A DNA stretch of 64,000 bases from Sphingomonas palmae (GTDB lineage: Bacteria > Pseudomonadota > Alphaproteobacteria > Sphingomonadales > Sphingomonadaceae), in NCBI RefSeq assembly GCF_900109565.1, contig NZ_FNZZ01000004.1:124001-188000 (forward strand), read 5' to 3'. The notes beneath the pieces were generated by a model. The model was given only the letters and a program-made list of their open reading frames with translations. It ran no database searches and was not told the origin of the DNA. Position 1 is the stretch's first letter. Each line of letters begins with the position of its first letter. The translations under genes and the position numbers were made by a program. Positions 8,516 to 19,372 of the stretch are shown here, one piece after another.

Positions 8516-10251
8516 ACGACGGCGGCGTCGACGAACAGCGGGACGGCGGCGCGCGCGACACGATCGACGCGGGCCACCGCATGGTGCGCGCTGTGGGTGA
8601 GGGAAATGCGTCACTCGGCCAGCGCGTCGCGGACTATTTCGACCGGCTGACGTGGCGCACCCCGATCCACGACATGCGGCTGAAAGGCCGCTATCCGCGC
8701 AAGCTGCTTGCCGTGCCGGCCGATCCGATCGCCGGCAGCGCGGAATATGGCGAGGCGCTGACCGCGGGTTGGCTGGCGTGGCGCACCGAGTTCCGCGCGC
8801 TCGACGAGGTGACGTTCGCGTCGAGCATCGGCAGCGCCGCGTTCGACGATCACGCGCAAAGCTTCGCGTGGCTGCGCGACCTGTGGGCGGCGCCTGATCG
8901 CGCCGCCGCGACACGCACGGCGGAGATCCTGACGCAGCGCTGGCTCGCGGTGCATGGCGAGCGCGTGACCGAGCGCGGCTGGCGGCCCGATCTGTGGGGT
9001 CGCCGCATGCTGATGTGGACCGCGCACGCGCCGCTGCTGCTGTCGTCGACCGACCTGATCTATCGCAGCAGCGTGCTGAGCGCGATCGCGCGCGGCGCAC
9101 GCCACCTCGACCGCACCGCAGACAAGACGCCCGTGGGCGTGCGGCGGATCGCGTCCTGGTGCGGCGTCGTCGCGGCCGGGCTGCTGATCCCCGGTGGCGA
9201 CCCGCGGCGCGCGATCGGCGAGACGGGGCTGGAGCGCGCACTGGCGCTATCGGTCGGCAGCGATGGCGGCATCGCCAGCCGGAGCCCGCGCGACCAGCTG
9301 GACGCGATCGAACTGCTCGCCTGCCTGCGCGCCGCCTATGACGCGCGGCGGCTCGACCTGCCCGAGGGGGTCGCACAGGTGCTGGCGCGGATGGTGTCGG
9401 CGATGCTCGGCACGATGATGGGCGACGCGGGCCTGTCCAGCTGGCAGGGGACCGGGCCAGTCGCCGCAGACGAGGTGCAGGCGGTGCTGCATGCCAGCCG
9501 CGTGGTGCGCCGCCCGCTGCGGCAGGCGAGCAACCGTGGCTATCAACGCATCGCGGCGGCACGCAGCGTGCTTGTGATGGACGCGGCGCCCCCGCCCACC
9601 GCGCCGAGTGCGGCAGGCGCGTGCGCGTCGACACTGGCGTTCGAACTCTCGGATGGCGAGCAACGTGTCGTCGTCAATTGCGGCGGTGCGGGGATGATCC
9701 CGGACGCCGGGCTGTCGGCGGGGCTGCGATCCACCGCCGCGCATTCGACGCTGGTGCTCGCCGACAGCAACTCGACCGCGCTGCTGCCCGATGGCGCGCT
9801 CGGGCGCGGCGTGAGCGAGGTCGACCTGTCGCGGCAGGAATCGGACGCGGGCAGCCGGATCGAGGCGCGTCACGACGGCTACGCCCGACGCTTCGGCTTT
9901 CGCCATCATCGCACGCTGACGATGGCCGCCGACGGGCTTGAGTTGCGCGGCGACGATTCGCTGGTGCCGACGGGCAAGCGGCCGTCGCGCGGACAGGTAC
10001 CGTTCGCGATCCGCTTTCACCTGGGTTCGGGCGTCGAGGTGCTGGCGAGCGCCGACGCGCAGGGGGCGACGCTGATGACGTCGGGCGGCATGACGTGGCA
10101 CTTCCGCGCGGGCGGCGCGACCGTGGTGATCGAGGAAAGCGTGTGGATCGATCCCGAGGGTCAGGTCGTGCCGACCAGGCAGATCGTGGCGGGCGGCAGC
10201 GCTGACCCGGGCGGCGCGAGCGTCAGTTGGGTCTTCAAGCGCGCGCGGTGA
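8512..10251 (+). CDS. Heparinase II/III family protein
   Basis: A 579-residue protein with an alpha-toroid-like N-terminal half and a beta-sandwich C-terminal half typical of heparinase II/III-like polysaccharide lyases. The C-terminal part contains [10 protein letters not shown] and [15 protein letters not shown], the conserved His-Ser region of the family, then [17 protein letters not shown]. No Sec signal peptide is visible; the start by ATGA overlap with rpe gives a hydrophilic N-terminus. The order rsmB-rpe-heparinase-purH recurs in alphaproteobacteria from general knowledge, although the substrate of these proteins is not established. It may act on a uronic-acid polysaccharide, which would fit the nearby UDP-uronic acid genes, but that link is inference. 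Confidence 0.8.
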   Translation: MNDGGVDEQRDGGARDTIDAGHRMVRAVGEGNASLGQRVADYFDRLTWRTPIHDMRLKGRYPRKLLAVPADPIAGSAEYGEALTAGWLAWRTEFRALDEVTFASSIGSAAFDDHAQSFAWLRDLWAAPDRAAATRTAEILTQRWLAVHGERVTERGWRPDLWGRRMLMWTAHAPLLLSSTDLIYRSSVLSAIARGARHLDRTADKTPVGVRRIASWCGVVAAGLLIPGGDPRRAIGETGLERALALSVGSDGGIASRSPRDQLDAIELLACLRAAYDARRLDLPEGVAQVLARMVSAMLGTMMGDAGLSSWQGTGPVAADEVQAVLHASRVVRRPLRQASNRGYQRIAAARSVLVMDAAPPPTAPSAAGACASTLAFELSDGEQRVVVNCGGAGMIPDAGLSAGLRSTAAHSTLVLADSNSTALLPDGALGRGVSEVDLSRQESDAGSRIEARHDGYARRFGFRHHRTLTMAADGLELRGDDSLVPTGKRPSRGQVPFAIRFHLGSGVEVLASADAQGATLMTSGGMTWHFRAGGATVVIEESVWIDPEGQVVPTRQIVAGGSADPGGASVSWVFKRAR

Positions 10252-10300
10252 ACTTGCCCTTGAAGCGCGCCCGCCGAGCGGCCAAGGCGCGCCTCAAACC

Positions 10301-11884
10301 ATGAGTACAGCCATGACCAGCATCACGATCAAGCGCGCGCTTCTCTCCGTCTCCGATAAGACCGGGGTGGTCGACCTCGCCCGCGCGCTCGCCGACAAGG
10401 GGGTCGAACTCGTCTCAACCGGCGGCACCGCCAAGGCGCTGCGCGACGCTGGGCTCGACGTGCGCGACATCTCCGATCTGACCGGCTTCCCCGAGATGAT
10501 GGACGGGCGCGTCAAGACATTGCACCCGATGGTGCACGGCGGGCTGCTGGCGGTGCGCGACGATGCGGCGCACGCCGCCTCGATGCAGGAGCACAATATC
10601 GGTGCGATCGACCTTGTGGTCGTCAACCTCTACCCCTTCGAGGCGACGGTCGCGAAGGGGGCTGAGCGCGACGAGGTGGTCGAGAACATCGACATCGGCG
10701 GGCCGAGCATGGTGCGCTCCGCGGCGAAGAACCACGCCTACGTCGCGATCGTGACCGACCCGGCGGACTACGCGCTGGTGGCGACGGGCGAGACGAGCCT
10801 CGATGATCGGAAGCGGTTGGCGGCGAAGGCATTCGCGCTGACCGCGGCGTACGACGGTGCGATCGCGCGCTGGTTCGGGCAGGTCGACCAGGGCGCGCCC
10901 TTCCCCGACGTGTTGCCGCTGACGCTGCGTCGCGAGGGCGATCCGTTGCGCTACGGTGAAAACCCGCACCAGGCCGCCGCCTTCTACGCCGCGGGCAACG
11001 GTGTGCGCGGCGTCGGACAGGCACGACAGGTGCAGGGTAAGGCGCTGTCCTACAACAATTACAACGACGCCGATGCGGCGCTCGAGCTGGTGGCGGAGTT
11101 CCGCGACGCCGCGCCGACCTGCGTGATCATCAAGCACGCCAACCCCTGCGGCGTCGCGACGGCTGCCACGTTGGAGGAGGCCTACGCTCAGGCGTTCGCG
11201 TGCGACACCGTGTCGGCGTTTGGCGGCATCATCGCGCTCAACCGTCCGCTCGATGCGGCGACTGCGAAGGCGATCACCGGCATCTTTACCGAGGTGGTGG
11301 TGGCACCCGACGCCGACGAGGAGGCGATCGCGCTGTTCGCCGCCAAGAAGAACCTGCGGCTGCTGCTGACCGGCGACCTGCCCGATGCGGCGCGTGGCGG
11401 GTTGTTCGCCAAGTCGATCGCGGGCGGCTGGCTGGTGCAGGGCCGCGACAATGGTGTCCTCAACGACAACATGATGAAGGTCGTGACCAGGCGCCAGCCG
11501 ACCGCGCAGGAACTGGCAGACTGCCGCTTCGCCTGGACGATCGCCAAGCACGTCAAGTCGAACGCGATCGTCTACGCCAAGGACGGCGCCACCGCAGGCG
11601 TCGGCGCCGGGCAGATGAACCGGCTGGAATCGGCGCGGATCGCGGCGTGGAAGGCCAAGGACGCGGCCGAGAAGGCGGGCTGGAACGAGCCGCGCACGAT
11701 CGGCTCGGCGGTCGCCTCCGACGCGTTCTTCCCCTTTGCCGATGGATTGATGGCGGCGGTCGAGGCGGGCGCCACGGCGGTTATCCAGCCCGGCGGATCG
11801 ATCCGCGACGACGAGGTAATCGCTGCCGCCGACGCAGCGGGGCTGGCGATGGTGTTCACCGGCATGCGCCACTTCCGGCACTGA
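10301..11884 (+). CDS. purH: Bifunctional AICAR transformylase / IMP cyclohydrolase
   Basis: A 527-residue enzyme for the last two steps of purine synthesis: formylation of AICAR using 10-formyl-THF, and closure to IMP. The N-terminal IMP cyclohydrolase (MGS-like) domain begins [13 protein letters not shown] and contains [12 protein letters not shown] and [15 protein letters not shown]. The transformylase domain includes [24 protein letters not shown] with the catalytic Lys-His pair, and [10 protein letters not shown] near the C-terminus. ATG 10301 is used; ATG 10313 is equally plausible. It follows the heparinase-like gene by 49 bases on the same strand and ends close to the convergent flippase. 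Confidence 0.96.
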   Translation: MSTAMTSITIKRALLSVSDKTGVVDLARALADKGVELVSTGGTAKALRDAGLDVRDISDLTGFPEMMDGRVKTLHPMVHGGLLAVRDDAAHAASMQEHNIGAIDLVVVNLYPFEATVAKGAERDEVVENIDIGGPSMVRSAAKNHAYVAIVTDPADYALVATGETSLDDRKRLAAKAFALTAAYDGAIARWFGQVDQGAPFPDVLPLTLRREGDPLRYGENPHQAAAFYAAGNGVRGVGQARQVQGKALSYNNYNDADAALELVAEFRDAAPTCVIIKHANPCGVATAATLEEAYAQAFACDTVSAFGGIIALNRPLDAATAKAITGIFTEVVVAPDADEEAIALFAAKKNLRLLLTGDLPDAARGGLFAKSIAGGWLVQGRDNGVLNDNMMKVVTRRQPTAQELADCRFAWTIAKHVKSNAIVYAKDGATAGVGAGQMNRLESARIAAWKAKDAAEKAGWNEPRTIGSAVASDAFFPFADGLMAAVEAGATAVIQPGGSIRDDEVIAAADAAGLAMVFTGMRHFRH

Positions 11885-11890
11885 TGTCGA

Positions 11891-13429
11891 TCAACTGGTG
11901 AAGCCGCCCTCCTTCGGCAGGGTGGCCTCTTCGGCTTTGGGCATCTTGGTAAAGAGCGCGCGATCCTCCGGGCCGAATGCGTAGCGCCAGATCATCCACA
12001 AATAGACTGCGGCGGTCGCCGGAATGCCGACTGCGAGCTGGACCGCGCGGTAGCCCGGCGGCAGCAGCGTGAAGGCACCGCCCACCAGCCCCGCCGCTAT
12101 CGCCGCCCAGGCGAGCGGCCAGCGCATCGGCGACACCGATGTACCCAGCATCCGCCGGAGCTCACGCGCCTTGATGACCGAGGTCAGCAACAGCGTCACC
12201 ATCAGCGCGACCGGTGCGCCCGCAGCTTGCTCGGTCAACCCAAAGCCGAGTGCACGCATGCCGAGGATGAACGCGAACGACAGCGCGACCTGTACCCCCA
12301 GCATCGTCGCCGAGATCACCAGATTGCGGTGCCGCGCCATGTAGACGAGCGCGGACTCGCTGACCGCGCCCGTCGAGGCGAATACCTCTGCGAACAGCAG
12401 GAACACCAGCGCCGCCGCCCCGCTCTCGAACTGCGCGCCGACCGATGCCATCACCGCCTTGCGCGGGATCGACGCCATCAGCGCGAGGCATAATTGCGCC
12501 GCGATGATCCAGAAGGCGACCTGCCGCACCTGTCGCGCGATCGCACCATAATCGCGCCGCGCGAGGCTCTGCGTCACAACGGGACCCAAAATCGGGTCGA
12601 AGCTGGTCTTCAGCTTCTGCGGCAGGCTCGCGACCTGCTGCGCCATGTAATAGATACCGACGACGCCCGGCGCGAACAGCACGCCCAGCACGATGCGGTC
12701 GACGTTGCGGCTGCCCCACTCCAACGCGTCGGCACCGGCGAGCGGCGCATTGGCGCGGGCGAGCTGGAAAAGCCCGCGAAGGTGCGGCGACCAGCCGGTC
12801 GGGATACCGTAGCTGCGCACCAGCGGCACGATGCTGGCGATCAGCGCCGCGGTCATCGACGCGACGTAGGACAGGATCAGCCCGTCGCGCAGCGTGAAGA
12901 AGGAGAAGGCATAGGCCGCACCCGACAGCGTCCAAGGCTCCACCACCGCGCGTGCGGTGACGCTCGCTTTCACGTCGTGGCGGTAGGCGAGCGCGGCGAG
13001 ACTCACGTCGGAGAGCGCGGGCGCGAGGATAATGAGCGGGAAAAAGCGATCGAGCCCGGTGATCCAGCTGCTCGGGTACATCAGCTGCGGAAACGCGCAC
13101 AGCAGCGCGCTAGCGCACAGCGAGACGATCAAGGCGACCGTCAGTGCGTCGGCGACGACCGCATTGTGCGGGCGGTCGGTGCTGCTCAGCGCCTGCGCGA
13201 GCCCGCGCTTCAACCCCAGCGTTGCCACCAGCGCGGCGAGTTCGACCACCACCACCGCGATCGCGAACCGGCCGACCAGCGCCGCGCCGTAGAGGTGCCC
13301 GGCGATGAACAGGAACGGGATGCGCGCGCCCAGCCGCAGCACGAACCCCGCGACGTTGGTGCGCCCGCCCTTGGCGAGTGCGGCGATGTCCTTCTGCTCG
13401 GCCGGTACGGCGCCGGCGACGCTCGTCAA
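11891..13429 (-). CDS. Oligosaccharide flippase-like multispanning membrane protein
   Basis: A 512-residue protein with about 12-14 hydrophobic segments spread through its length, typical of the Wzx/MurJ-like MOP superfamily of lipid-linked oligosaccharide translocases. N-terminal sequence [31 protein letters not shown] is split by Gly and Arg in the way usual for TM1-2 of polysaccharide exporters. It is expected to flip an undecaprenyl-linked unit across the inner membrane. The longest frame starts at a TTG overlapping the polA stop by four bases (TTGA); a slightly later start is possible. Its position after polA is unusual for a polysaccharide gene, as no glycosyltransferases are adjacent. 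Substrate is unknown. Confidence 0.75.
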   Translation of the reverse strand: MTSVAGAVPAEQKDIAALAKGGRTNVAGFVLRLGARIPFLFIAGHLYGAALVGRFAIAVVVVELAALVATLGLKRGLAQALSSTDRPHNAVVADALTVALIVSLCASALLCAFPQLMYPSSWITGLDRFFPLIILAPALSDVSLAALAYRHDVKASVTARAVVEPWTLSGAAYAFSFFTLRDGLILSYVASMTAALIASIVPLVRSYGIPTGWSPHLRGLFQLARANAPLAGADALEWGSRNVDRIVLGVLFAPGVVGIYYMAQQVASLPQKLKTSFDPILGPVVTQSLARRDYGAIARQVRQVAFWIIAAQLCLALMASIPRKAVMASVGAQFESGAAALVFLLFAEVFASTGAVSESALVYMARHRNLVISATMLGVQVALSFAFILGMRALGFGLTEQAAGAPVALMVTLLLTSVIKARELRRMLGTSVSPMRWPLAWAAIAAGLVGGAFTLLPPGYRAVQLAVGIPATAAVYLWMIWRYAFGPEDRALFTKMPKAEEATLPKEGGFTS

Positions 13430-16209
13430 TGCGCTGCCCCCCAGCTCGCCCCCGTGCCGATCTCGACACCCAGCGGCACGTCGAGTTTGACCGCAGGCTC
13501 GGCCGCGGTGGCCATGACGCGCTCGATCACCTCGCGCGCCGCCTCGACCTCCGCATCGGCGACCTCGAACACCAGTTCGTCGTGGACCTGCAGCAGCATG
13601 TGCGTGCCCGTCAGCCCGGCGGCGGCGAGTGCGGGCTCCATTCGCACCATCGCGCGCTTGATGATGTCGGCACTGGTGCCCTGGATCGGCGCGTTGATCG
13701 CGGCGCGCTCTGCCCCCTGACGCTCGTTCTGCACCTTGCTGCGAATGCGCGGGAAGTGCGTCTTGCGCCCAAACAAGGTCGTGGTGAAGCCGCGCTCACG
13801 AACCCCCGTCAGCGTTTCGGCGATGTAGCGGTTGATGCCGGGGAAGCGATCGAAATAGCGGTCGATCATTCCTTGCGCCTCGTCCGCCGTGATATCGAGC
13901 CGGCCGGCGAGCCCCCAGCGGCTGATACCGTAGAGGATCGCGAAGTTGATCGTCTTGGCGCGCGCGCGATTGTCGCGCGTCACCTCGCCGAACAGTTCCT
14001 GCGCGGTCAGGCTGTGGATATCGTCGCCGTTCGCGAACGCGTGTTTGAGCGCGGGCACGTCGGCCATGTGCGCGGCGAGGCGCAGCTCAATCTGCGAATA
14101 GTCGGCAGCGAGGATGACGTAGCCGGGCCGTGCCACGAATGCGTCGCGGATCTGGCGGCCGACCTCCTGCCGGATCGGGATGTTCTGGAGGTTGGGGTCG
14201 GACGAGGACAGCCGCCCGGTCTGCGCGCCGGTCAGCGAGTAGCTGGTGTGTACGCGGCCGGTATCGGCGTTGATCTGTTCCTGCAGTGTGTCGGTGTAGG
14301 TGTTCTTGAGCTTGGTCAGGCCGCGCCAGTCGAGCACCTTGCGCGCGATCTCCGCGCCCGCCGACTCCTTGTCGGCGGCGAGGCGTTCGAGTTCGTTGAC
14401 GTCGGTCGAGTAAACCCCGCTCTTGCCCTTGCGCCCGCCCTTCAAACCCAGCCGCTCGAACAGCACGTCGCCCAATTGCTTGGGGCTGCCTATCGTGAAC
14501 GGACCGCCGGCAAGATCGTGGATCACCGTCTCCAGCCCGGCGATCTGCTCGGAAAAGTCGGCCGACAGCGCCGCGAGCCGGTCGCGGTCGACCAGGATGC
14601 CACGCTGCTCCATTCGCGCGATCACGGGGACGAGCGGGCGGTCGACCATCTCGTAGACGCGGGTGGCGCTCTCGGCTGGAAGTCGCGGCTTGAACCGGCG
14701 CCAAAGCCTGAGCGTCACGTCGGCGTCCTCCGCGGCGTAGCGGGTCGCCGCCTTCAGATCGACCTCGTGGAAGCCGAGCGCCTTCTTGCCGGTGCCGACC
14801 ACGTCCTTGTAGGCGATGCACGAATGCTGGAGGTGGGTGGCTGCGAGTTCGTCCATCCCGTGGCCGTGAAGCCCTGCGTCGAGGTCGAAGCTCATCACGA
14901 TCGTGTCGTCTAGCGGCGCAATCGTCACCTCGCCCAACCCGGCGGCGGCATAGGCGCGGTTAAAGATGATCAGATCGTATTTGAAATTATGTCCGACCTT
15001 GAGGACGCCTGCGTCCTCCAAGAGCGATTTGAGCTTGCCCAGCACCAGTGCGGCGTCGAGCTGCGCCGGACGCTCGGCGAACATGTCGCTACCGCCGTGT
15101 GCGACGGGCACGTAGCAGGCGCGGTTGGGTGCAAGCGCTATCGAAATGCCGACGAGGTGAGCCGCCATCGGGTCTTTGCCAGTCGTCTCGGTATCGAGCG
15201 CGAGCCAGCCCTGAGATCGCGCGGCGGCGATCCATTCGTCGAGCTTGGCCTCGTCGACCACCGTTTCGTAGCCGTCGTGGTCGCATGCCGGCTCGTCGTC
15301 GAACGCGACGCCCGGCACCTTCGCCTCGGGCGTTGGCGCGTCGGCGACCTGACCGAGCCGCGACAGCAAAGACTTGAAGCCGTGATGTTCGAGAAACGCG
15401 CGCAGCGGCGCCTCGGGAATGCCCTTGAGCGCCAGATCCTCGAGCGGTTCGGGCAGCGGCACGTCGCAGGCGAGCTCGACCAGTCGCCTGGACAGTCGTG
15501 CATTGTCGGCGTGTTCGAGCAGATTGTCCTTCAACTTGCTCTTCTTCATCTCGGGTGCGGCGGCGAGCACGCCCTCGACGTCGCCGAACTCCTGGATCAG
15601 CTTGGCCGCAGTTTTCGGACCGACGCCGGGGACGCCAGGCACGTTGTCGACCGAGTCCCCCATCAGCGCGAGCACCTCGCCAACCTTGGCCGGCGGCACG
15701 CCGAACTTCGCCTCGACGTCGGCTGCCATCAACCGGCGATTGTTCATCGTGTCGAGCATGTCGAGGCTGCCGTCCTCGACCAACTGCATCAGGTCCTTGT
15801 CGGAACTTACGATCGTCACCTGCCAGCCTTGCGCGAGCGCCGCCTTGGCGTAGCTGGCGATCAGGTCGTCGGCCTCCCAGCCCTGCTCCTCGATGCACGG
15901 CAAGGAGAAGGCGCGCGTCGCATCGCGGATCATCGGGAATTGCGGAACGAGGTCCTCGGGCGGCGGCGGACGGTGCGCCTTGTACTGATCGTACATCTCG
16001 TTGCGGAAGGTGACCGAGGATTTGTCGAGGATCACCGCCATGTGCGTCGGCCCGTCGGCCTTGTGCAGGTCGTCCGCCAGCCGCCACAGCATCGAGGCGT
16101 AGCCGTAAACCGCGCCGGCCGGCTCGCCGTGCTTGTTGGTGAGCGGCGGCAGACGGTGATAGGCGCGGAAGATATAGCCCGAACCGTCGACGAGATAGAG
16201 ATGCGGCAT
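13426..16209 (-). CDS. polA: DNA polymerase I
   Basis: A 927-residue family A polymerase for Okazaki-fragment processing and repair. Residues 1 to ~290 are the 5'-3' exonuclease (MPHLYLVDGSGYIFRAYH, then GDSVDNVPGVPGVGPKTA, the helix-hairpin-helix). Residues ~325-510 form the 3'-5' exonuclease; LALDTETTGKDP retains the metal-binding Asp and Glu, so proofreading is probably intact. The polymerase domain follows, with QTGRLSSSDPNLQNIPIR, ADYSQIELRLAAH (motif A), RAKTINFAILYG (motif B, O-helix) and LQVHDELVFEV (motif C). The start ATG at 16209 gives the conserved N-terminus. The flippase overlaps its 3' end. Confidence 0.97.
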   Translation of the reverse strand: MPHLYLVDGSGYIFRAYHRLPPLTNKHGEPAGAVYGYASMLWRLADDLHKADGPTHMAVILDKSSVTFRNEMYDQYKAHRPPPPEDLVPQFPMIRDATRAFSLPCIEEQGWEADDLIASYAKAALAQGWQVTIVSSDKDLMQLVEDGSLDMLDTMNNRRLMAADVEAKFGVPPAKVGEVLALMGDSVDNVPGVPGVGPKTAAKLIQEFGDVEGVLAAAPEMKKSKLKDNLLEHADNARLSRRLVELACDVPLPEPLEDLALKGIPEAPLRAFLEHHGFKSLLSRLGQVADAPTPEAKVPGVAFDDEPACDHDGYETVVDEAKLDEWIAAARSQGWLALDTETTGKDPMAAHLVGISIALAPNRACYVPVAHGGSDMFAERPAQLDAALVLGKLKSLLEDAGVLKVGHNFKYDLIIFNRAYAAAGLGEVTIAPLDDTIVMSFDLDAGLHGHGMDELAATHLQHSCIAYKDVVGTGKKALGFHEVDLKAATRYAAEDADVTLRLWRRFKPRLPAESATRVYEMVDRPLVPVIARMEQRGILVDRDRLAALSADFSEQIAGLETVIHDLAGGPFTIGSPKQLGDVLFERLGLKGGRKGKSGVYSTDVNELERLAADKESAGAEIARKVLDWRGLTKLKNTYTDTLQEQINADTGRVHTSYSLTGAQTGRLSSSDPNLQNIPIRQEVGRQIRDAFVARPGYVILAADYSQIELRLAAHMADVPALKHAFANGDDIHSLTAQELFGEVTRDNRARAKTINFAILYGISRWGLAGRLDITADEAQGMIDRYFDRFPGINRYIAETLTGVRERGFTTTLFGRKTHFPRIRSKVQNERQGAERAAINAPIQGTSADIIKRAMVRMEPALAAAGLTGTHMLLQVHDELVFEVADAEVEAAREVIERVMATAAEPAVKLDVPLGVEIGTGASWGAAH

Positions 16210-16307
16210 GACCGCTGGCTTAGGCGGTTTCAGGCCGGTGCGAAACCGCCGCGCTGCGCTTCGATCACGCGGCGTGGCGAAAGCGCAACGCCTGCGCCAT
16301 CAGGCAC

Positions 16308-17453
16308 TCAGCCGTCGCTCGCGTCCTCGCCGACGGTGCCGCCCGCGTGCCCGCCGGTCAGCGCGGCGGCGACGTTCTGGATCAGTTGCTGGCGCACGCG
16401 CATCGGCGCGCGCGTGTCGCCGATCATCACCGCGACCGCGTAGCGCTTGCCATCGGGTGCGGTCAGCAGTCCGACGTCGTTGAAGCCGGCATTGCGCCCG
16501 GCGAGCTCCTGCCCGGTGCCGGTCTTGTGCGCGATCGTCCATCCGCTAGGCAGTGCGGCGCGCAGGCGCGCGCGGCCCGTAACCGAGGCACCCATCGTGT
16601 CGAGCATGACGCGGGTCGAGGTCTCGCTCAGCAGGTCGCCGCGCGCCAGCCGCGCGAGCGCGTCGGCGATCGCGAGCGGCGCGGCGCCGTCGGGCGGATT
16701 GTCGATGTAGCGCTGCATCGCCGCGGCACGCACCTCGGGTGCCAGTCGCGCGCGCGCCGCCTCGAACCCGCGCCCCATTGCCATCGACTGGTTCCAGGTG
16801 AGCCCGGCGGTGCCGCTCTGGAGCAGGCGCTCGCCCGGGCCGAAGCGGATCGCACCCAATTGGTGCTCGGCGATGAAGGCGCGCACCGCCGAAGGGCCGC
16901 CGACGAGCCTCAGCAGCCGGTCGTTGGCGGTGTTGTCGCTCTGCGTCAGCGCGCGCGTCAGCAGGCCCATTACCGTGGTCTGATAGCCTTCGCCGCGCAC
17001 GAGGCTCGCGATCGGCTGGTGGAACAGCGTCAGGTCGTTCGTGGTGACGAGCACGGGATCGTCGAGCCGCAGCTTGCCGGCATCGCGCTGCGACAGCACG
17101 GTCATTGCCACCCACAATTTGCTGACGCTCTGCTGCGGCAGGCTGAGTGCTCCGCCGCGCTGAACGGTCCAGCCGTCGTCGACCGCGCGGATCGCGGCGC
17201 CCGCCTTGCCGGGGAATTCGCCGATCAGCCGGTCGACCTCGGCGCGCAGCCCGGCAGGCGCAGCGTTGGTGACCGGCAGCGGACGCGCGACGGGTACGGG
17301 AAGGCTGACGATCGGCCCATTGGCGTCCTGCGTTCCGGCGGCGAGCGGCGCGCGGCCGCCGTAATTGGCGCCGGGATTGGGCACCACCCCACCGCTGCAC
17401 GCCACCACCAGCGCCAGCACGCCCGCCAATCCCAACAACACGCCGTTACGCAT
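16308..17453 (-). CDS. Class A beta-lactamase-like serine hydrolase, predicted lipoprotein
   Basis: A 381-residue protein with a signal peptide ending in a lipobox (LVVAC, Cys19), so it is predicted to be lipid-anchored in the periplasm. The catalytic domain has the three penicilloyl-serine-hydrolase motifs: SVSK (Ser109, Lys112), SDN (172-174) and KTG (310-312). Glu208 followed by RLLQ lies 36 residues after SDN, where class A enzymes have the Glu166-xx-Leu-Asn170 omega loop; the Asn position is Gln here. The frame is open to 17573, but ATG 17453 directly precedes the signal peptide. It could be a chromosomal beta-lactamase or a related peptidoglycan enzyme; the presence of Glu166 favours the former. 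It lies between polA and nadB. Confidence 0.8.
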   Translation of the reverse strand: MRNGVLLGLAGVLALVVACSGGVVPNPGANYGGRAPLAAGTQDANGPIVSLPVPVARPLPVTNAAPAGLRAEVDRLIGEFPGKAGAAIRAVDDGWTVQRGGALSLPQQSVSKLWVAMTVLSQRDAGKLRLDDPVLVTTNDLTLFHQPIASLVRGEGYQTTVMGLLTRALTQSDNTANDRLLRLVGGPSAVRAFIAEHQLGAIRFGPGERLLQSGTAGLTWNQSMAMGRGFEAARARLAPEVRAAAMQRYIDNPPDGAAPLAIADALARLARGDLLSETSTRVMLDTMGASVTGRARLRAALPSGWTIAHKTGTGQELAGRNAGFNDVGLLTAPDGKRYAVAVMIGDTRAPMRVRQQLIQNVAAALTGGHAGGTVGEDASDG

Positions 17454-17624
17454 TCGTACCCGCACCTCGCCCGCTGCCGCCTTGTTGAGACGAGGCCGCG
17501 CCAAACGGCAATGCTCGGGCCGCCGGTCTGCGACCATCACCCTCGTCGCTGCGACGAGATGTTGTGACGGCACGACGGGCAGACAAGGATGGCCTCACTG
17601 CAAGCGCCTGCCACGACACGCTTT

Positions 17625-19223
17625 TCACGGCACCAGCACGGTGTCGATCGCGTCCGGCAGCATGTCAGGGTAATCGAGCGTGAAGTGCAGCCCGCGGCTC
17701 TCGTGACGGTGGAGAGCGGAGCGGACGATCAGGTCGGCGGTCTGAATCAGGTTGCGCAGTTCGATCAGGTCGGCGGTGACGCGGAAATGACCGTAATGCT
17801 CCTCGACCTCCTGCGTCAGCAGGTCGATGCGGCGCTTGGCACGCTGCAACCGCTTGGTGGTGCGCACGATCCCGACGTAATTCCACATGAAGCGGCGGAT
17901 CTCGGTCCAGTTCTGCTTGATCACGACCTCCTCGTCGGAGTCGGTGACGCGGCTTTCATCCCACGCGCGGATCGCGGGCACCGACGGCAGCGTGTCCCAG
18001 CATTCGGCGATGTGGCGTGCCGCGGCCTCGCCGAAGACGAAGCATTCGAGCAGCGAGTTGGACGCGAGACGGTTGGCGCCGTGCAAGCCGCTCTCGGTAC
18101 ATTCGCCCGCGGCGTAGAGCCCGGGCAGGTCGGTGCGTCCGTCGCGGTCGACGACGATCCCGCCGCAGGTGTAATGCTGCGCCGGCACGACCGGAATGGC
18201 TTGCGTCGTCATGTCGATGCCCAGCCCCAGCAGCTTTTCATGGATGTTGGGGAAGTGCGCGCGGACGAAGTCGGCGGGCTGATGGCTGATGTCTAGGTGG
18301 ACGTAATCGAGGCCGTAGCGCTTGATCTCGGCGTCGATCGCGCGCGCTACCACGTCGCGCGGCGCGAGCTCCATCCGATCGGCGTCGTAATAGGCCATGA
18401 AACGCTTGCCCGTCGCCGGGTTGATCAGCCGCCCGTTCTCTCCGCGCACCGCCTCGGTGATGAGGAAGTTCTTGACCTCGAGATTGTAGAGGCAGGTCGG
18501 GTGGAACTGCATCATCTCCATGTTGGAGATGCGGCAGCCCGCGCGCCACGCCATCGCGATGCCGTCCCCGGTCGCGCCGCGCGGCGCGGTGGAGAACAGA
18601 TAGGTGCGCCCCGCTCCGCCGGTCGCCAGGATCGTCGCGCGCGCAGTGTGGAGCTCGACGGTGCCCGACGCGCGGTCGAGCGCGTAGACGCCCCAGACGT
18701 TGCCCGCGCCCGAGTAGCGCTCTTCGTGCCGACTGGTGGCGAGATCGATCGCACACCGGTCGGGCAGCAGCGTGATGTTGGGATGCGCCTCCGCCGCGCG
18801 TTGCAGCGCCTCCTGCACCGCCCAGCCGGTCGCATCCGCGACGTGGACGATCCGGCGATGCGAGTGCCCGCCCTCGCGCGTCAGGTGGAGCGTCCCGGAG
18901 CCTCTCGGCTCCGCTTCCGCGAACGGCACGCCGAGCGCGCGCAGCCGCGCGATCGCCTGCGGTGCCTCGCCGACGACGAATTCGACCACGTCGCGGTCGT
19001 TAAGCCCTGCCCCCGCGACCATTGTATCCTCGACGTGGTTGGCGAAGGTGTCGCCAGGTTCGAGCACCGCGGCGATCCCGCCCTGCGCCCAGGCGGTCGA
19101 GCCTTCGTTGAGCGCGCCCTTCGCCAGCACGGTGACGCGGAAGCGGTCGGCGAGGTTCAGCGCGGCGGTCAGCCCGGCGGCGCCCGAGCCGACGATCAGC
19201 ACGTCGCTGATCGCGCTGCTCAC
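17625..19223 (-). CDS. nadB: L-aspartate oxidase
   Basis: A 532-residue flavoprotein that oxidises L-aspartate to iminoaspartate, the first step of de novo NAD synthesis. The N-terminus has the FAD-binding VGSGAAGLTAALNLAD, then STAWAQGGIAAVL, a family signature. Further blocks are TREGGHSHRRIVHVADATG, EMMQFHPTCLYN and CTESGLHGANRLASNSLLEC, shared with succinate dehydrogenase flavoproteins but with the NadB-type arrangement. The start is a GTG at 19223. Its partner quinolinate synthase gene nadA is not in the window. Confidence 0.94.
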   Translation of the reverse strand: MSSAISDVLIVGSGAAGLTAALNLADRFRVTVLAKGALNEGSTAWAQGGIAAVLEPGDTFANHVEDTMVAGAGLNDRDVVEFVVGEAPQAIARLRALGVPFAEAEPRGSGTLHLTREGGHSHRRIVHVADATGWAVQEALQRAAEAHPNITLLPDRCAIDLATSRHEERYSGAGNVWGVYALDRASGTVELHTARATILATGGAGRTYLFSTAPRGATGDGIAMAWRAGCRISNMEMMQFHPTCLYNLEVKNFLITEAVRGENGRLINPATGKRFMAYYDADRMELAPRDVVARAIDAEIKRYGLDYVHLDISHQPADFVRAHFPNIHEKLLGLGIDMTTQAIPVVPAQHYTCGGIVVDRDGRTDLPGLYAAGECTESGLHGANRLASNSLLECFVFGEAAARHIAECWDTLPSVPAIRAWDESRVTDSDEEVVIKQNWTEIRRFMWNYVGIVRTTKRLQRAKRRIDLLTQEVEEHYGHFRVTADLIELRNLIQTADLIVRSALHRHESRGLHFTLDYPDMLPDAIDTVLVP

Positions 19224-19265
19224 GCGGTCACCGTATGCGCCGGAAGGTCACTAAGGTCGCACTGA

Positions 19266-19294
19266 CTCGCGTGCGTGCGCGGGCGTGCGTGCGA
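19266..19294. repeat. Short GTGC-rich direct and inverted repeat
   Basis: The intergenic gap upstream of nadB contains clustered GCGTGCGTGC units flanked by CTCGC on the left and GCGAG on the right, so the block is both directly repetitive and able to form a small hairpin. It lies 43 bases upstream of the nadB start, in a position where it could be in the nadB leader. No T-run follows on either strand. A regulatory role is not demonstrated, and it may be simple low-complexity sequence. Confidence 0.4.
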
Positions 19295-19372
19295 GCAAGG
19301 GGCGGATCGGTCCATCGCGGCGCTATGTGCACGATGCCCGCGGCTTAGGACAGTCCCGCCGCGTCGCACTGC

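Noticed and set aside
14989..16443. 484-residue plus-strand frame antisense to polA
   Set aside because: Shadow of polA; no recognisable protein features and no ribosome site.
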